Shown: positions 20,559 to 32,214, counted from the first letter of the stretch. The stretch: 64,000 bases of DNA from Hippopus hippopus (GCA_946811185.2 OX328099.1:20053859-20117858); one strand, 5' to 3'. Numbers and translations: made by a program. Notes: generated by a model not told the origin, from the letters alone.

Positions 20559-20740
20559 TTAACCACTTTCGACGTCAGAAAATACGATCCACTGAGACTC
20601 AGAAAGATTTTTATCTGACAAGGTTAACTAAACAGGCGGATGGTATAGACATAAGATCAGACTGCACGTCCAGTGCATTCTGAACTTGATCTATGCTGTC
20701 CGCAAAAGTCCCAGCTTTCAAAAGAAACACAGAAAAGGTT
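20559..20740. repeat. MITE C' copy
   Basis: AACCACTTTCGACGTC start, ACTGAGACTCAGAAAGATTT, mutated hairpin CAGACTGCACGTCCAGTGCA, CTATGCTGTCCGCAAAAG. Confidence 0.65.
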
Positions 20741-20756
20741 AGTTAAGGTCTGTACA

Positions 20757-20940
20757 GGGACCATATTAAACAACCATTCTTAAGAATATTCTTAGTCTTA
20801 TGCTGAAGATTTTTTCTAAATCTGAAAGTAACGTAACTTCTGATTGGCTAAGCCAATCAGAAGTTGTGTTTCTTTCAAATCTAGCGATTCTTGAAAATCA
20901 AACAAATGATACTTTGAAGAATGGTCGGTGAATACAGCGG
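20757..20940. repeat. MITE family P copy
   Basis: Inverse arms CCATTCTTAAGAATATTCTT / AGAATGGTCGGTGAATAC and the centre GATTGGCTAAGCCAATCAGA. Confidence 0.8.
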
Positions 20941-21298
20941 ATCAACTGTCGCAATTCATCGACCTGAATTCAATTAAACCAAAGTTTTGTTTAATTGTCC
21001 ATATCTCAAGAAAATATTTCCAAAGTCGTTTATAGTGAAGTAATCTCTATAAGGAAATGCAGTAAATCTGTATAAAGAGATGTAACGGACTAATGCTGAA
21101 TAACCTACCTAGGGAAGGGATCGGACCCCCAACCTCCCAGGACCCGTTTTACTAACCAAACACTTTACCACGCCGCTACATAAACTTGCTCCGTAGCAAG
21201 ATATATTTGTTGGCGCAAACTTACTGCTTGCTGCAAGGTTATGTGTTATATTAAAATATTTATGATTTTGACTGCCAGAAAATACCGGACTTAAATAT
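20941..21298. other. unassigned; tRNA-like segment at 21085-21185
   Basis: On minus, 21185-21085 reads GTAGCGGCGTGGTAAAGTGT with GGGTCCGATCCC, resembling a SINE head. The rest is unassigned. Confidence 0.35.
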
Positions 21299-21557
21299 TT
21301 GAGCCATGCTCTGTCAAAAGGGGGCTTAATGCATCTGCAAACAATATCGACTCATGTCAGCCTGCACAATCCGCGCAGGCTGACCTGAGTCGATACTTTT
21401 TGCTACTGATCATTTTTCGCATGTCAAAGGACCAGTCTACCTCATGATGTAGTCAGACAAAATGATTTTATGAATCTATAATCATATGATGACTTGCTTG
21501 GTATGATGCGTCACGGAGATGCATTAAACCGCCTTTCGCCAGGGCATGGCTCAATTA
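21299..21557 (+). repeat. MITE family B copy
   Basis: GAGCCATGCTCTGTCAAAAG; hairpin GTCAGCCTGCACAATCCGCG + CAGGCTGAC; GGCATGGCTC end. Confidence 0.9.
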
Positions 21558-21616
21558 TGTATTGTATTCAAAAAGTTTTTCGCTGTATTTGTAAACTTTG
21601 TTATATTATACCCATT

Positions 21617-21720
21617 GACCAACATTTGTTTACCGATAGAAATTCTTATCTCAAACACGTGACATTTTACAAATTTGTCTCAGCTGTTGCGTTTATAGAC
21701 CCTTCATACTGTTTAAGAGG
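21617..21720 (+). repeat. duplicated unique segment, copy 1
   Basis: TGTTTACCGATAGAAATTCT, TTATCTCAAACACGTGACAT and following ~60 bases recur at 22150-22255 with changes. A family A copy lies between the two. Confidence 0.7.
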
Positions 21721-21904
21721 TACAACAACTCGCAAAAAAAGATTAAAAAAAATAACCCTTTTTTTCCATTTACATATTTAGTGTTCTGTAGCATTTATAG
21801 CAAATGACTTGAGAAATTCTTCAGTACTATGATTTTGTTGGATGCTAATTAATGTATCCAGCGATTTCTACAATTTCAAACTCTGCTTTAAAATCTTCGT
21901 GAAC

Positions 21905-22128
21905 AGCAATTCTCTATCTAATGACAAATTTTAGACTTGTCCAAATTAAATTCATTTGCAGAGGACATATCATATTCACTTCGAATGCTAAGATTTGTCC
22001 TTGGTAGGGCAGAAAACATCGTGGGAAAAGGAGAAAATGCTGGTTACCAGCATTTTCTTCTTTTCCCACAATGTGTTCAAAAGCCTTCTCCCTCAGGTTC
22101 GGAGAAACCTGGGATTGGTTTGGTAAGG
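21905..22128 (+). repeat. MITE family A copy
   Basis: Intact hairpin; CTCTATCTAATGACAAATTT left; TTGGTTTGGTAAGGGG right. Confidence 0.88.
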
Positions 22129-22149
22129 GGATTTCCCTATATATCCACT

Positions 22150-22255
22150 AACAAAAAGTCTGTTTACCAATAGGAAATCTTATCTCAAACACGTGACGTT
22201 TTACATTTTTATCTTAACTGTTGCATTTTTAAAGACCATTGAATCTGTTTGATTG
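22150..22255 (+). repeat. duplicated unique segment, copy 2
   Basis: CTGTTTACCAATAGGAAATC, TTATCTCAAACACGTGACGT: second copy of 21617-21720. Confidence 0.7.
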
Positions 22256-22360
22256 GCACACTAACTTTTGTTTTTGCTGAAACAGTGAAAACGTTCCAGG
22301 ATCGAAATATATATTATACGAACCTAGGTTTCATGTATAAGGCCATAGCAAAATATATGT

Positions 22361-22612
22361 GTGGTTCCGGTTACATACTTTTGAGAATTAGGGTCGGTAG
22401 GTCGGAAAGTTATTTTATTCTTTTAATTTTGTTTTTCCAATAACGCCCGGGGCGATTAATAGAGGTAACGTTAAAATGACATGGGATTTTTCGAATTTTC
22501 TAAGGACGACGATAACATTACGGTGTGATAAAATATTAAACTATCAACAGGTGAAAAAAAAAAAGTTTCGGGTCGGGCGTAAAAATTGACCCGGTCGGGT
22601 AACCGGAACCAC
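22361..22612. repeat. palindromic MITE X
   Basis: Perfect 14-bp termini GTGGTTCCGGTTAC (22361-22374) and GTAACCGGAACCAC (22599-22612), with sub-terminal GGGTCGG / CCGGTCGGG. 252 bp; no ORF. Confidence 0.75.
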
Positions 22613-22825
22613 ATGTATATTTTGTTTTGGCCAATTGTATGTGAGAAAAAAAAACCTGATGACTTACTAAAATTGTTCGATATGCGACATGCATAAATGA
22701 GGGCAGCAGTTCACTAGCTCACTTTCACATGTCTCTCCTGTGTTTCACCAGTGCAAGGCCTATTCTTGGCAGAAATTTGCTTGAGGACGCAATCACGTGG
22801 TCGGTGACGTCAGCACATCAAAATG

Positions 22826-23024
22826 GGTCCGTATTCACCAACCATTCTTAAAAATATTCTTTATCTAATTCTCAAGAATTTTCTAGATTTGAAAGAAACA
22901 CAACTTCTGATTGGCTAAACTAAATGGTTTAGCCAATCAGAAGGTGTGTTACTTTCAAATTCATAAGATTCATCAGCATAAGACCAAGAATATTCTTAAG
23001 AATGGCTGGTGAATACAAACCCTG
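22826..23024. repeat. MITE family P, reference copy
   Basis: GGGTCCGTATTCACCAACCA ... GGCTGGTGAATACAAACCC ends. Centre CTGATTGGCTAAACTAAATG + GTTTAGCCAATCAG. Foldback of ~200 bp with no coding. Confidence 0.85.
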
Positions 23025-24456
23025 CTTATTAACCCAACCCCTTGACGATTAAGCCATCCACCGTGTTTGTTACAAACAAGAGCGTATCAAGAAATAGTCC
23101 AAAAAAAACCCTTCTGAACCCGGTGCCCACCAAACAGCAGGAAACTCGAATGAAGTCGATTGTCACAATGGAGAACTTGACTAGGGTAAAATGTTCAATC
23201 CAAAATACGTTTCTGATTCGAATGAAAAAATACATCAAAGGCGCACATTCTCTTTCTATGTTCTTACTTCTACTATGTGTCAAAAATTTATTTTATATGT
23301 TGTAAGCAAGTTTTTCAATCATAAATGTCGATGGTTCCTCCGTGAGCACCCGAGTACACCATCGATAGTATTGTTGATACTCAGCGGTACATCGTATAGG
23401 TGAGTACCATCGTCCTAGCGGACGTGTAGATACAAAACCAGTTTTGCACGAAACAGAGATGTGCGGTAGCTATTCATAGATTGGGCGTCGTCGAGCTTTA
23501 CTTCTAAAGACACCTTCGTGGTATCAACACATACTTCAAATTCGATACTTTTCTGAGATGAATGAAGATATAGTCCACTTGAAGTCGGAAGATTGAAATT
23601 CTTTGACTAGAGAGTCAAAAATGAATGAATGCGGCCGAACATTCCATGGCATCTGACATTGACAAATGGACACAGGTTTCCAGAGTTTTTCCATTTAAAA
23701 GACGGATTTTTCTCTAGTTTTTCCTGGGCGAGTCAGGCCAAATTTAGTAACTAGTAGTTCCGTTTCATAGAATCAGAATGTTTCTTTTGGAAGTAAAGAC
23801 CTTTGTTTTTAATATCATAGTACGCCTTTTTACATGTGTGTACATCAGGGGCAGATCAAGTATATTTTTCCAGGGGATGGGGGTCCGGAAAATCGTATAG
23901 ATCATCACATATTCAAATTTGCTACTGCATAAAATGTTTGCATTTCCTTTAAGAATGTATACCGGTATAACAGTATACCTGCGAACTATATTACTAGAAA
24001 ACCTATGCAAAGAAATGATCTAAAATCTACTGCTACATTCATACTTGGTCAAAGTATCAGGCAGACAGCGGTTACTTTGAAAATTCTAGGAGGAGGGGTC
24101 CAAATCTGCAAACGCGTCATTACATCCGGTTTTAGTTGTTATATACCCGACATATCCAGTTGAACACACTGAAAATTGCAGAATGATACTCCGCCATAAA
24201 TAGTCCTAGACTACAAGTACGCAGGTGGCAGCCAAGCCTTGATATTCCCAATTACACAACGAACACGGATGTTTCCCGTGAAAATATGTAAAACAATGTA
24301 AAAAAAAAAAGGTGACTATGCAGTAACAGCTGGTAATATCGATACGGTAAATGCATGCTCGAAAAATCCATAAAAAAACCACAGTCACGACATATTCAGT
24401 GACGCATAACCACATGTACATGTGTTTAAACATAAAAAGCAGAGAAACATCGTGTT
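23025..24456. other. long unassigned stretch
   Basis: No family I defined occurs in these ~1.4 kb. Frames of 70-89 codons on both strands lack domains, and no good splice pairs were seen. 23330-23400 has short imperfect repeats of GAGTACC/GTACATCG. It may be ancient unique sequence or intron. Confidence 0.4.
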
Positions 24457-24460
24457 TTAA

Positions 24461-24785
24461 CCCTTGGCAAAACAATCCGAAATTTAACCCTTACCCCTGC
24501 TAAATAAGTGAAATGAAGTTTTCAAACCGATGGTAAAAACCCGAATAATGCTATTTCAAACTTATTTCTTCTTTTTTTTTTTTTTGGGGGGGGGGGGTCT
24601 CCTTATCGGATAGTGAAGATCCAAGATCAGACTGCACGTTCTGTGAGTCGCGCTTAGCAAACTCAGGGTTAAACGACCCTGAGGAGGAAGGTTTTTTAAA
24701 ACATTACTGGAAAAGGAGAAAATGCTGGAGACGAGAATTTTCTTCTTTTCCTACAATGTTTTCTTTGCATCAACCGGACTTATTT
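24461..24785 (-). repeat. MITE family A copy split by C
   Basis: CCCTTGGCAAAACAATCC, then a C element, then AAACGACCCTGAGGAGGAAG and a mutated hairpin (GCTGGAGACGAGAATTTTC). The A consensus TTTTAACGACCC is broken exactly at TTAA. Confidence 0.85.
24488..24668 (-). repeat. MITE family C copy nested in A
   Basis: Flanked by TTAA at 24484-24487 and 24669-24672. CCCTTACCCCTGCTAAATAA start; the hairpin right arm and following bases are deleted (GCACGTTCTGTGAGTCGCGC); TCAGGG end. Confidence 0.9.
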
Positions 24786-25249
24786 AAGTTGCTTTTCAGT
24801 CATGTTTACATTGTCGCCCACATTTATTTTTATTCAACAAGGACAAATTACAAATTTATCTAAAGGTAAAGAATTACGTTTACCTAATATAATTTATACA
24901 ATAGAATTACGTTTACCAAATATTTTTTCCCGTCTGGTACAACTTCCAAGCAGAAGTCTTTAAAAACAGCTTGTAGAATATATACGATCAATTTATAAAT
25001 ACATATATTGCGGTAAATGGAGAAATTATTCGTTTCGAGCTTTTTCTTCTACTGTCGCGATGTTTTAAAGCTTGGTTTTCTGCAAGACGAGAAAGAGTCG
25101 TCTGCAGGATGTAATCTGTTCATGTAAAATACATGTTGTAGGATGTGACATAACAGTGACAAATTTTTGTGGTCGTTATACAACAAAATAACTATTTTCT
25201 AAAATAAACTTTATACTAGGTCATAGCGAAAGTAGATCTAAATGTATAT
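24786..25249. other. mostly unassigned; A'-like hairpin at 25010-25078
   Basis: GGAGAAATTATTCGTTTCGA then GCTTTTTCTTC and GTCGCGATGTTTT: a decayed A' core. Also a duplicated GAATTACGTTTACC near 24870-24920. Confidence 0.4.
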
Positions 25250-25512
25250 GAGCCATGCTCTGTGAAAAGGGGGCTTAAAGCATATCCATGATGCATACCA
25301 GTCAAGTCATCATATGATTATAGATCCGTAAAAACCATTTTATCTCACAATTGACTGGATCCTGAAGTAGAATCGTCCTTTGACATGCAGAAAATTGATC
25401 AATAGCAAAAAGTTTTGACCCGTGTCAGCCTGCGCGGATTGCACAGGCTGACATGGATCAATATTTTTTGCAGATGCATTAAGTCCCCTATTCACAGAGC
25501 ATGGCTCATATT
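25250..25512 (-). repeat. MITE family B copy
   Basis: Both 13-bp ends conserved (GAGCCATGCTCTG / AGAGCATGGCTC); hairpin GTCAGCCTGCGCGGATTGCA + CAGGCTGAC. Confidence 0.9.
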
Positions 25513-25559
25513 TATTATACAAAAATTGATTGAATGGCATATGCCACTTTAACTACGTT

Positions 25560-25660
25560 TCACAGTCATATCACGGTGACAGCTCACCTTTTTATATGTG
25601 GCCTTGGTTTTAGCAGTACGTGTACTAGTCTAAGACTCTGAGACGCTGAAATGCTTGCTC
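25560..25660 (-). repeat. S5 SINE fragment
   Basis: TCATATCACGGTGACAGCTC then GGTTTTAGCAGTACG; the same string type as at 47832. Confidence 0.45.
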
Positions 25661-25699
25661 ACACGAAAAACCCAGTTCTGAGAATGAGGATTGAATTGT

Positions 25700-25950
25700 A
25701 TTGGAGTTTAACGCCGTTTAAACAGCTGAGGTCATTTCACGGCGGTCAGTGCACCTATGCATGTGTTTCCTGACCTTCTCACACCAGTACTGACACAAAT
25801 TTCTTTCCAAGTCACAGACTACTTTTCCCATATGAATCAGAGGTGAGAGGCGAAAATCGCCGGAAAGACAGTTTGCCTCAACCGGGCATCGAACTCACAA
25901 CCACCAGGTCACGAGTCAGATACGCTAACCACTGAGCTACCCGGGTGGGC
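25700..25950 (-). repeat. SINE S2 copy
   Basis: Minus strand: head CACCCGGGTAGCTCAGTGGT, GTTCGATGCCCGGTTG, body CCTCTGATTCATATGGG, tail TTAAACGGCGTTAAACTCC. Confidence 0.85.
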
Positions 25951-26029
25951 AGGATGAAGATTGAGCCATTGACCTCTGGATTACTAATTAAGCACGAAAT
26001 AAATAAATATGTAAATAAACGTATAAACA

Positions 26030-26345
26030 AATAGATTGATTGATTGGTTGTATGGTGTTTAACGCCGTTTTAAACATTATTTCAGTTATATCGCGGCGGC
26101 AAGTGCACCTGTTCATGCTTTCCTGGAGTCTCTTTTACCAGTGCTCCGCACAATTTTCTTTCCAAGCCACTGGCTGCTTTCCCACATAGCCATCGTCGGA
26201 ACAATGGTCACTGGTGGGAGAGGAATAAATCCTGTCGCGATGGCTATCATCAATCCTCGGGAGGAGATTGGCCGAGCCGGGGATCGAACCCTCGACCCCC
26301 GTTCTCAAGTCCTGCACGCTACCGACTGAGCTACTGGGGCTCAGT
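26030..26345 (-). repeat. SINE S1, reference copy
   Basis: On minus the head reads GAGCCCCAGTAGCTCAGTCG, an RNA polymerase III A-box-like region, with B-box-like GGGTTCGATCCCCGG. A ~200-bp body follows, then the tail GATATAACTGAAATAATGTT and GGCGTTAAACACC with GATT repeats. ~310 bp. Head plus 3' domain place it among tRNA-derived SINEs; it may be related to the molluscan RUDI/V-type, which I cannot verify. Confidence 0.88.
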
Positions 26346-26492
26346 AAATAAAAATATAAACATATAAATAAGATAAAGCAGTACTTACATTCTTTGAATG
26401 ATCCCATGTACATGATACTGTTATCATGTCGCTATTGATTCATCATAGGATAAATTTATTCATAAAGCGTCACGTGTGGACGTACATGTATT

Positions 26493-26758
26493 TAAACCAT
26501 GCTATGGCCAAAGGGGACTTAATACATCTCCGTAATGCATTATACGAAGCAAGAAATCACATATTGAAGTATCCATAAAATCAATTTTGTCAAACAACTG
26601 ACTAAATCATGAGGTGTAATTATTCTTTGACATGTAGAGAATTTGAAGAGAGCGAAAAGTTTCTGCTCATGTCAGCCTGCGCAGAGTGCGCAGGCTGACA
26701 TGGGTCGATACTTTTCGTATGTGCGTCAAGTCCCCTTATAACAGAGCATGTCTCATTT
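26493..26758 (-). repeat. MITE family B copy
   Basis: Left end decayed (AACCATGCTATGGCC); stem perfect: CATGTCAGCCTGCGCAG / TGCGCAGGCTGACATG. Confidence 0.88.
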
Positions 26759-26944
26759 ACTTTTACGTCTAAAAATTAATACTTCGAACATGCTATAATT
26801 CGAAATATACTGATTAATTCGAAATATAAGATAGAACTGATATTGCGTTTTGGACATAGTGTACCAGCAATGAAAAAACAGCTGTCGCACTATTTTCAAA
26901 ACATGTTATATTTTAAATTAGCCTTTGTGTTTACAACCGTCATT

Positions 26945-27113
26945 CGGCTTGGCAAACATTATGGAAAAGTAGAAAATGCTTTTATCCATATACCACGATG
27001 TCTTCTTACCATTTGAAGACAAAATCCACAGGTTGAGCCACGTTTATTTCGTCGTCTGCAAATCAGTCTTTCAATTTGAACAATTCTAAAATTTTGTCGT
27101 CTGGCAAAGGATA
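26945..27113 (-). repeat. MITE family A copy, left-truncated
   Basis: Starts in the hairpin (GGAAAAGTAGAAAATGC), then TTTCGTCGTCTGCAAATCAG and TTGTCGTCTGGCAAAGG. Confidence 0.75.
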
Positions 27114-27129
27114 GGCCTACATGAGTTTA

Positions 27130-27348
27130 AGTCTTTACCAAACGACAGCATTTAGGACTTGTCCAAACTGAAAGCGGGCGACACATTAAATGTGGCTTAA
27201 ACGTTGGAGTTTGTTGCTGAAAGGGCAGAAAACATTTTGGGAGAAAGGAGAAAATGCTGGTTACCAGCATTTTCTCTCTTTTCAAAAATGTTTTTCAAAG
27301 CCATTTCCCACAGGGTCGTTCAAACTCGGGGTTGTGTGGTAAAGGCTC
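27130..27348 (+). repeat. MITE family A copy
   Basis: CTTTACCAAACGACAG; short deletion at GAAAGCGGGCGACACATTAA (GCAGAC region); hairpin intact on the left arm; GTGTGGTAAAGG end. Confidence 0.88.
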
Positions 27349-27954
27349 TTTGATAATTCGAATGTTCTCTTAATTTCAATCATATGTGTATTCCTATGCC
27401 CTCTTTTTCGTACCGGAAATAATCGGGTTTTACTGTTCAGATTTCAGTCACCTTATCCGCTAAATGCCAAGCCGAACTCTCGGTTGTTTTGCAGACATTG
27501 CCCATTAAGATCAGAATGCACTGAATCTGATTGATGTAGCCTTGAATTGCATAAGGGTGTCTTTGTATGCCCATTTGACTTATTTTATGCTCGTATAGTG
27601 TCATGTATTTTCATTGGATTGGTGTTTTATTTATGCTTTTTCAGGGGTTTGATGGGTACTCATTTATGCCTTTTCAGCAGCATTTCATTTATTTCTATGC
27701 CGCTAGGAGAACTACCCATGCATTTCTATGTTCTATTTACAACCTACACGTACAACAAGATACTGGTTGCTTTTCCAGTCGTGTATATTCACCGAGAAAC
27801 TGGTTGTTATTCCTCACATGCGAAGTCGAAGCAATAACGTGGTTGTGAAACTGAACCTTCCAGTCATGCTAGTCTCTCCAGGAATCATAACACTTACGAC
27901 TAATAATTTTTGGCAAAACATCCTTGCTCGCAGCCAAGATTAAGCCTTTGAATA
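27349..27954. other. unassigned stretch
   Basis: Overlapping plus frames of 70-96 codons between 27547 and 27943 lack recognisable domains. No repeat family. The T-rich composition gives hydrophobic frames by chance. Confidence 0.35.
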
Positions 27955-28060
27955 CTGAACAGACTGAAGGTATTTTTATGGACAGAGATCAAGATCAGAC
28001 TACTCAGAAGGTGCAGTCTGCCCTTAATTGACATTGTCCGATAACTTGTGGAATATTCTA
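27955..28060 (+). repeat. MITE family C remnant
   Basis: GGACAGAGATCAAGATCAGA, asymmetric hairpin (CTACTCAGAAGGTGCAGTCTG), ACATTGTCCGATAACTTGTG. Confidence 0.55.
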
Positions 28061-28210
28061 GAAAAAAAAAAGGACTCGTCCGTAAAAAAATTGCCGTTTT
28101 CTACTAAGTTAAATCGTCTTTTTCAATTATTCAACATACTAAGGGTTACAGATAGTCGGAATATTTCACAAATACCAATCGATGTTCACACAACACATTC
28201 ATTCCTCTAT

Positions 28211-28390
28211 ATATTTAACTCCTTCAATGCCGATCAAGACTGGATAACGTTTGTAGACGGCGTAGATTTAGATCAGACTTTTCACAATGTGCAGTCTAAT
28301 CTATGATATAATTATTATACCGTCCGCTGGCTGAAGTATGACATCATTTTCAATTGCGGCAATAGTCTATCTTTAGACCTCAGAAAAGGT
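28211..28390 (+). repeat. MITE C' copy, decayed
   Basis: TTTAACTCCTTCAATGCCG start, GATCAGACTTTTCACAATGT + GCAGTCTAATC, TACCGTCCGCTGGC. Confidence 0.6.
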
Positions 28391-29261
28391 CGAATACATT
28401 TAGTTTGCTACGAAAGAATTCAGGTATAATTTAGCATTTTAAGCAGGATTAACATTTAGAGTTCAAAATAATCAAAATATACACGTACAGTTTGTAAAAA
28501 CCCTTTTAATGGGATTTTGGGTCAGAATATCTCTAGAAGTGTCGGGCAATGTAGATCCATGATCAGACTGAACTTTCTGTTTGCTTAAAATCCCATCTTT
28601 AAAAATGCTTCTTCAACTTTTTTGTTCTCCTATCACAATAATAGGGCGTGGCGCACATTACGCACAATACGCACGTGCGTTTAAACAAATTCGCGATCAA
28701 AGTTGTAAACCACAGTATCATTATGTATGTATAGATTTTTCTCTTGATTTGCGCGCCTTTTCAAACTGATAAGATGGGTTGAATTGATGCACTGATGACT
28801 CAGGTATTCCTCTATGCTTTACAATAAATGGTGACGATTCATGTGACGCCATGCTGTCGAGCAAACAACACCAGGTTTACAATTAACTGTGCGTATAGAA
28901 TTTTAAGCCTTGCTACGCCTATGCAATATGTCACAAAATGCCTCACAGTGTACATTAAAAATTAGATATCAAGTTTTTTTGCAGCCATATCTTGCTTTAT
29001 CAGTTTATGTTTATAATAAAACTGTATCTCACGATAAACATATATACTTTTAAGACATACATGCGAAATCTACATACATAAATGTACCAACAACCCTACG
29101 TTTTACAACGATCATCAATATTGACTGTTAAATTGAGAGGGTTTATGTCTGACGTGTTTGATAATACAAGGGACAGGAATAAAACCCATCAATAAATGAC
29201 GCCGCATCATATCCCTGTGACGTCACAAAATCTTATCTCAAACGTGTGTAAGATAAGATAA
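28391..29261. other. mostly unassigned; weak C-like piece near 28445-28590
   Basis: 28540-28580 has GGGCAATGTAGATCCATGAT + CAGACTGAAC, a C hairpin half. A short CGCAC-rich run lies near 28650. Nothing else recognised. Confidence 0.35.
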
Positions 29262-30135
29262 TATAGGGTTAATTCACGTTTTTGAGGTCGTTAACATTCG
29301 CAGAGGCCTGAAAAATGCTTTAACGCCCGAGTGCGAAGCACGAGGGTGTTAAAGTATTTTGAGGGCCTCAGCGAATGTTAACGACCGAAAAAAACGTGAA
29401 TTAATGCTATTATTGCATAAAGTAAAGGTATTTTAGTAATAATTTGCAAAGATAGCAAAAATATTTCCATAGAAATACAAATAAGCGAACTTCAAATGTA
29501 CTGTACCTAAATGGGTCAAAACCGGAAGTCGGCGAAGAAGTTTTTGTTACGAGCAGTGAAGGGCCGTTAGTCCTGTTGCCAGTTTTGATTCTCTCGGTGT
29601 AAATTTACTTCTAATGATTTTTAATACAAAGTGGACTTAAGTGGCATAAACTTACACACGTTTGGACGATTACAACTGGGATGAATGACTGGATATGAAT
29701 TTCTGTAACTGAAAGACGTCAGAGGGATCGATCTACACCAAGCGAGGGAATTACCGATCACGTTAAAAAGTGGGTGGGATGTAGCTGGTTTAGAGTACAT
29801 TTCACGAGTGATTTTTTGTTCAGATCTCGATTAAACTGAGATCCTGTGCAAAATTTTGTTTGTGGTGTACTAATATCATCAAAGATAAGCCATGAAAAGG
29901 ATCTAATATGGTACAAGTTCCTACAGTTCGATGGTCGGAGTCTAGGGAAAATCTGACAAGAACAAACGTTGTTTACAAGGTAGGCCCGAATCTCGGATAT
30001 TGATAGTACAAAGCCGGGCGTTAACGGCGCGTGAATTTACTGATTAATACACGTTTTCTCCCGTTAACGCCCGGTTTTAACCCGTTAATACATGCTTATA
30101 ACGGCCCGAAAAGGCACATTTTATACAATAATTCG
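29262..30135. repeat. possible large palindrome-ended element Y
   Basis: 29268-29405 is a ~138-nt foldback (AATTCACGTTTTTGAGGTCG ... CGACCGAAAAAAACGTGAATT) centred on GAGTGCGAAGCACGAG. 30012-30078 is a second foldback with GCCGGGCGTTAACG / CGTTAACGCCCGG. Both carry GTTAAC and TTAAT-CACG motifs, suggesting two ends of one ~870-bp unit. No ORF inside. Confidence 0.5.
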
Positions 30136-31404
30136 TATTACCGTAGCTATATTGCACCGAAAACAAGGGGGGTTATGCTATAAACTCATATCTGGTTTAC
30201 AGTCAGCACAAAAGAAAAAAAAAATAAACTAAAAGGAAAAAAGATGATACTTTGCCCTCTTGGTCATTTTGTAAAAACGACAAACCTTTTGTAGTACCGC
30301 TGCAGTTAGAGATTAAAGTGTTGACTAAAGAACAGACTAGGCTTATCGTTCAGTTTGATCTTGATCTACTCTATCCTATATGAATCATCTTACATCGCCC
30401 TGAAGGAGACATTTTCTGACTTTAATAATCTCACTAAAGTTTTGAAATGATTCATCAGAAAATTAAGTTTGGCGACTGCAGCTAGAAGTAAAGAAAGAAG
30501 ACAAATGTAAGGAAAATAATAGAGGTAGATCTATTTCCCTATAGAGGGGCTGCTAGTCTCTTATAAGGGGCCTATTTACTGTTTAAGCCGTTAATTAACA
30601 TTTCTTGTAAATATGGATAAATACAAGTAGATAGTCTGTACTGTTTCTTTGCAATCGTACAGACTGTATAGATATGAATTTAATAAAAATGTGCAACTTT
30701 GAGCGTTTCAATGACGGAACTGTCGTATTGCAATCGGTAACTCTTATTTTTATTACTTCAGGATAAACTATTATTGAGGTGTGGCGAGATTATATAAACC
30801 TGAGTAGCTCCCCTTTAAGCTATTTTTAAATTTCACGCCAGAATTCCCAGTTTTTTTGGGAACGTCACCTATAAATGAGGCATTTCGGTTATGTGGTATC
30901 GTATTCAATACGTAAGAACAATGACGTCATTTTTGATTTCAAAAAAACAGTCAAAGTTCCAAGTGTAAAGCTACCAACCTTTAATTGAACGCCAAATTCG
31001 CATCAAATATATTCTACATGTAATTTTCCAGTTGCTTGTACCTTTGCAGGGATAAATATATTTTGTAGTATTAATGAGTGTTCATCAAACCATTTTAGAG
31101 TTTTAACTCGCGACAAAAACAAAAGTCTAAAAAGCCTCTTTAAATTCGAAGCTGAAAATATTCTGTAAAACGAAAAGCCTTTTTCTGTCATATTGCAGGT
31201 TGTATAAATAAACCCTTTGAATTCTAAACAAACACAGTGGACATTTATTTTTGAGTCAGGTATAAAACATAACTTTTCTTTCCCCCCCCCCCCTCAAAAA
31301 AAAAAATATCTAGAATCAAAACGAACAGAGTAGATCTAATAACAAAATGCGCGTTTACGCCGTTAAGTGCAGTAATAGCAACTCTTGCTGTAACAAACAT
31401 TTTG
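30136..31404. other. long unassigned stretch
   Basis: Only a weak C-like half hairpin near 30340-30390 (CAGTTTGATCTTGATCTACT) and a C-run/A-run at 31284-31307. A 62-codon minus frame at 31003-31191 is not convincing. Confidence 0.4.
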
Positions 31405-31630
31405 ACCCTTTACCCGAAAATTTCCGTGTTTTTACCGGCCTGAGAAAAAAAGACTTCTAAAATAAATATGGACAAAGGAAAAATATACTGGTGACCAGAA
31501 TTTACTCTTTTTACAAACAATGTTTTCTATCCTATCACAAAAAAACCCCAACATTTGAATCACATTGAATATGTCGTCTGAAAATGGTTCCAATTAAGAA
31601 ACACCCTCAAATTTTGTCGCTTTGTAAAGA
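31405..31630 (-). repeat. MITE family A copy, diverged
   Basis: CCCTTTACCCGAAAATTTCC; hairpin decayed (ATATACTGGTGACCAGAATT); GTCGTCTGAAAATGGTTCC; TTTGTAAAGAG end. Confidence 0.75.
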
Positions 31631-31995
31631 GTAAAAAGTAAAACTGCATGTAAGTCCGGAAGTGCAAGGGACGTCACGTTTTCGAAACGGCCGTAACGTG
31701 CACGTGATAGTTTATTATTAGCCTTACGTCTTTTCCGCCGTTATGCACAAATGTTATGCAGTTGCTTATAGGAAATCGAACGAAAAACTTTGCGCGTTAT
31801 CAGATTCCCTAAATATGTAACCCCATAACATCCACCGGACGACTTTTTTTTCGTTTTGAAGCAGACGACTTGTGATAACAGTGTGGTTAGAGGGGACTTT
31901 GGTTACTATGCACAGAAAAGCCAGCGGTGCCGAGATCTTGCCGCGATCCATGCAGGGTTATCAACAAATCTCCCGGTGCTTGCCGGTGTTTTTGA
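31631..31995. other. unassigned stretch
   Basis: No repeat recognised; a minus frame at 31766-31951 is short and featureless. Confidence 0.35.
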
Positions 31996-32214
31996 CTCTT
32001 TATAATACGACAAAATTTTGAACTCGACTAAATTGAAAGCATGTGCAGACGACAAAATAGATGTAGCTCAAACGATTATTTCTGTCTTTGATATGATAGA
32101 AAACATCGTGGGAAAAGGAGAAAATGCTGTTTACCAGCATTTTCTCCTTTTCCAACAATGTTTTCAAAAGCTTTTTTCGACAGGGTCGTTAAAAGTTGGG
32201 ATTGTGTGTTAAAA
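31996..32214 (+). repeat. MITE family A copy
   Basis: CTCTTTATAATACGAC; near-perfect hairpin with TGTTTACCA centre; TTGTGTGTTAAAAGG end. Confidence 0.88.
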
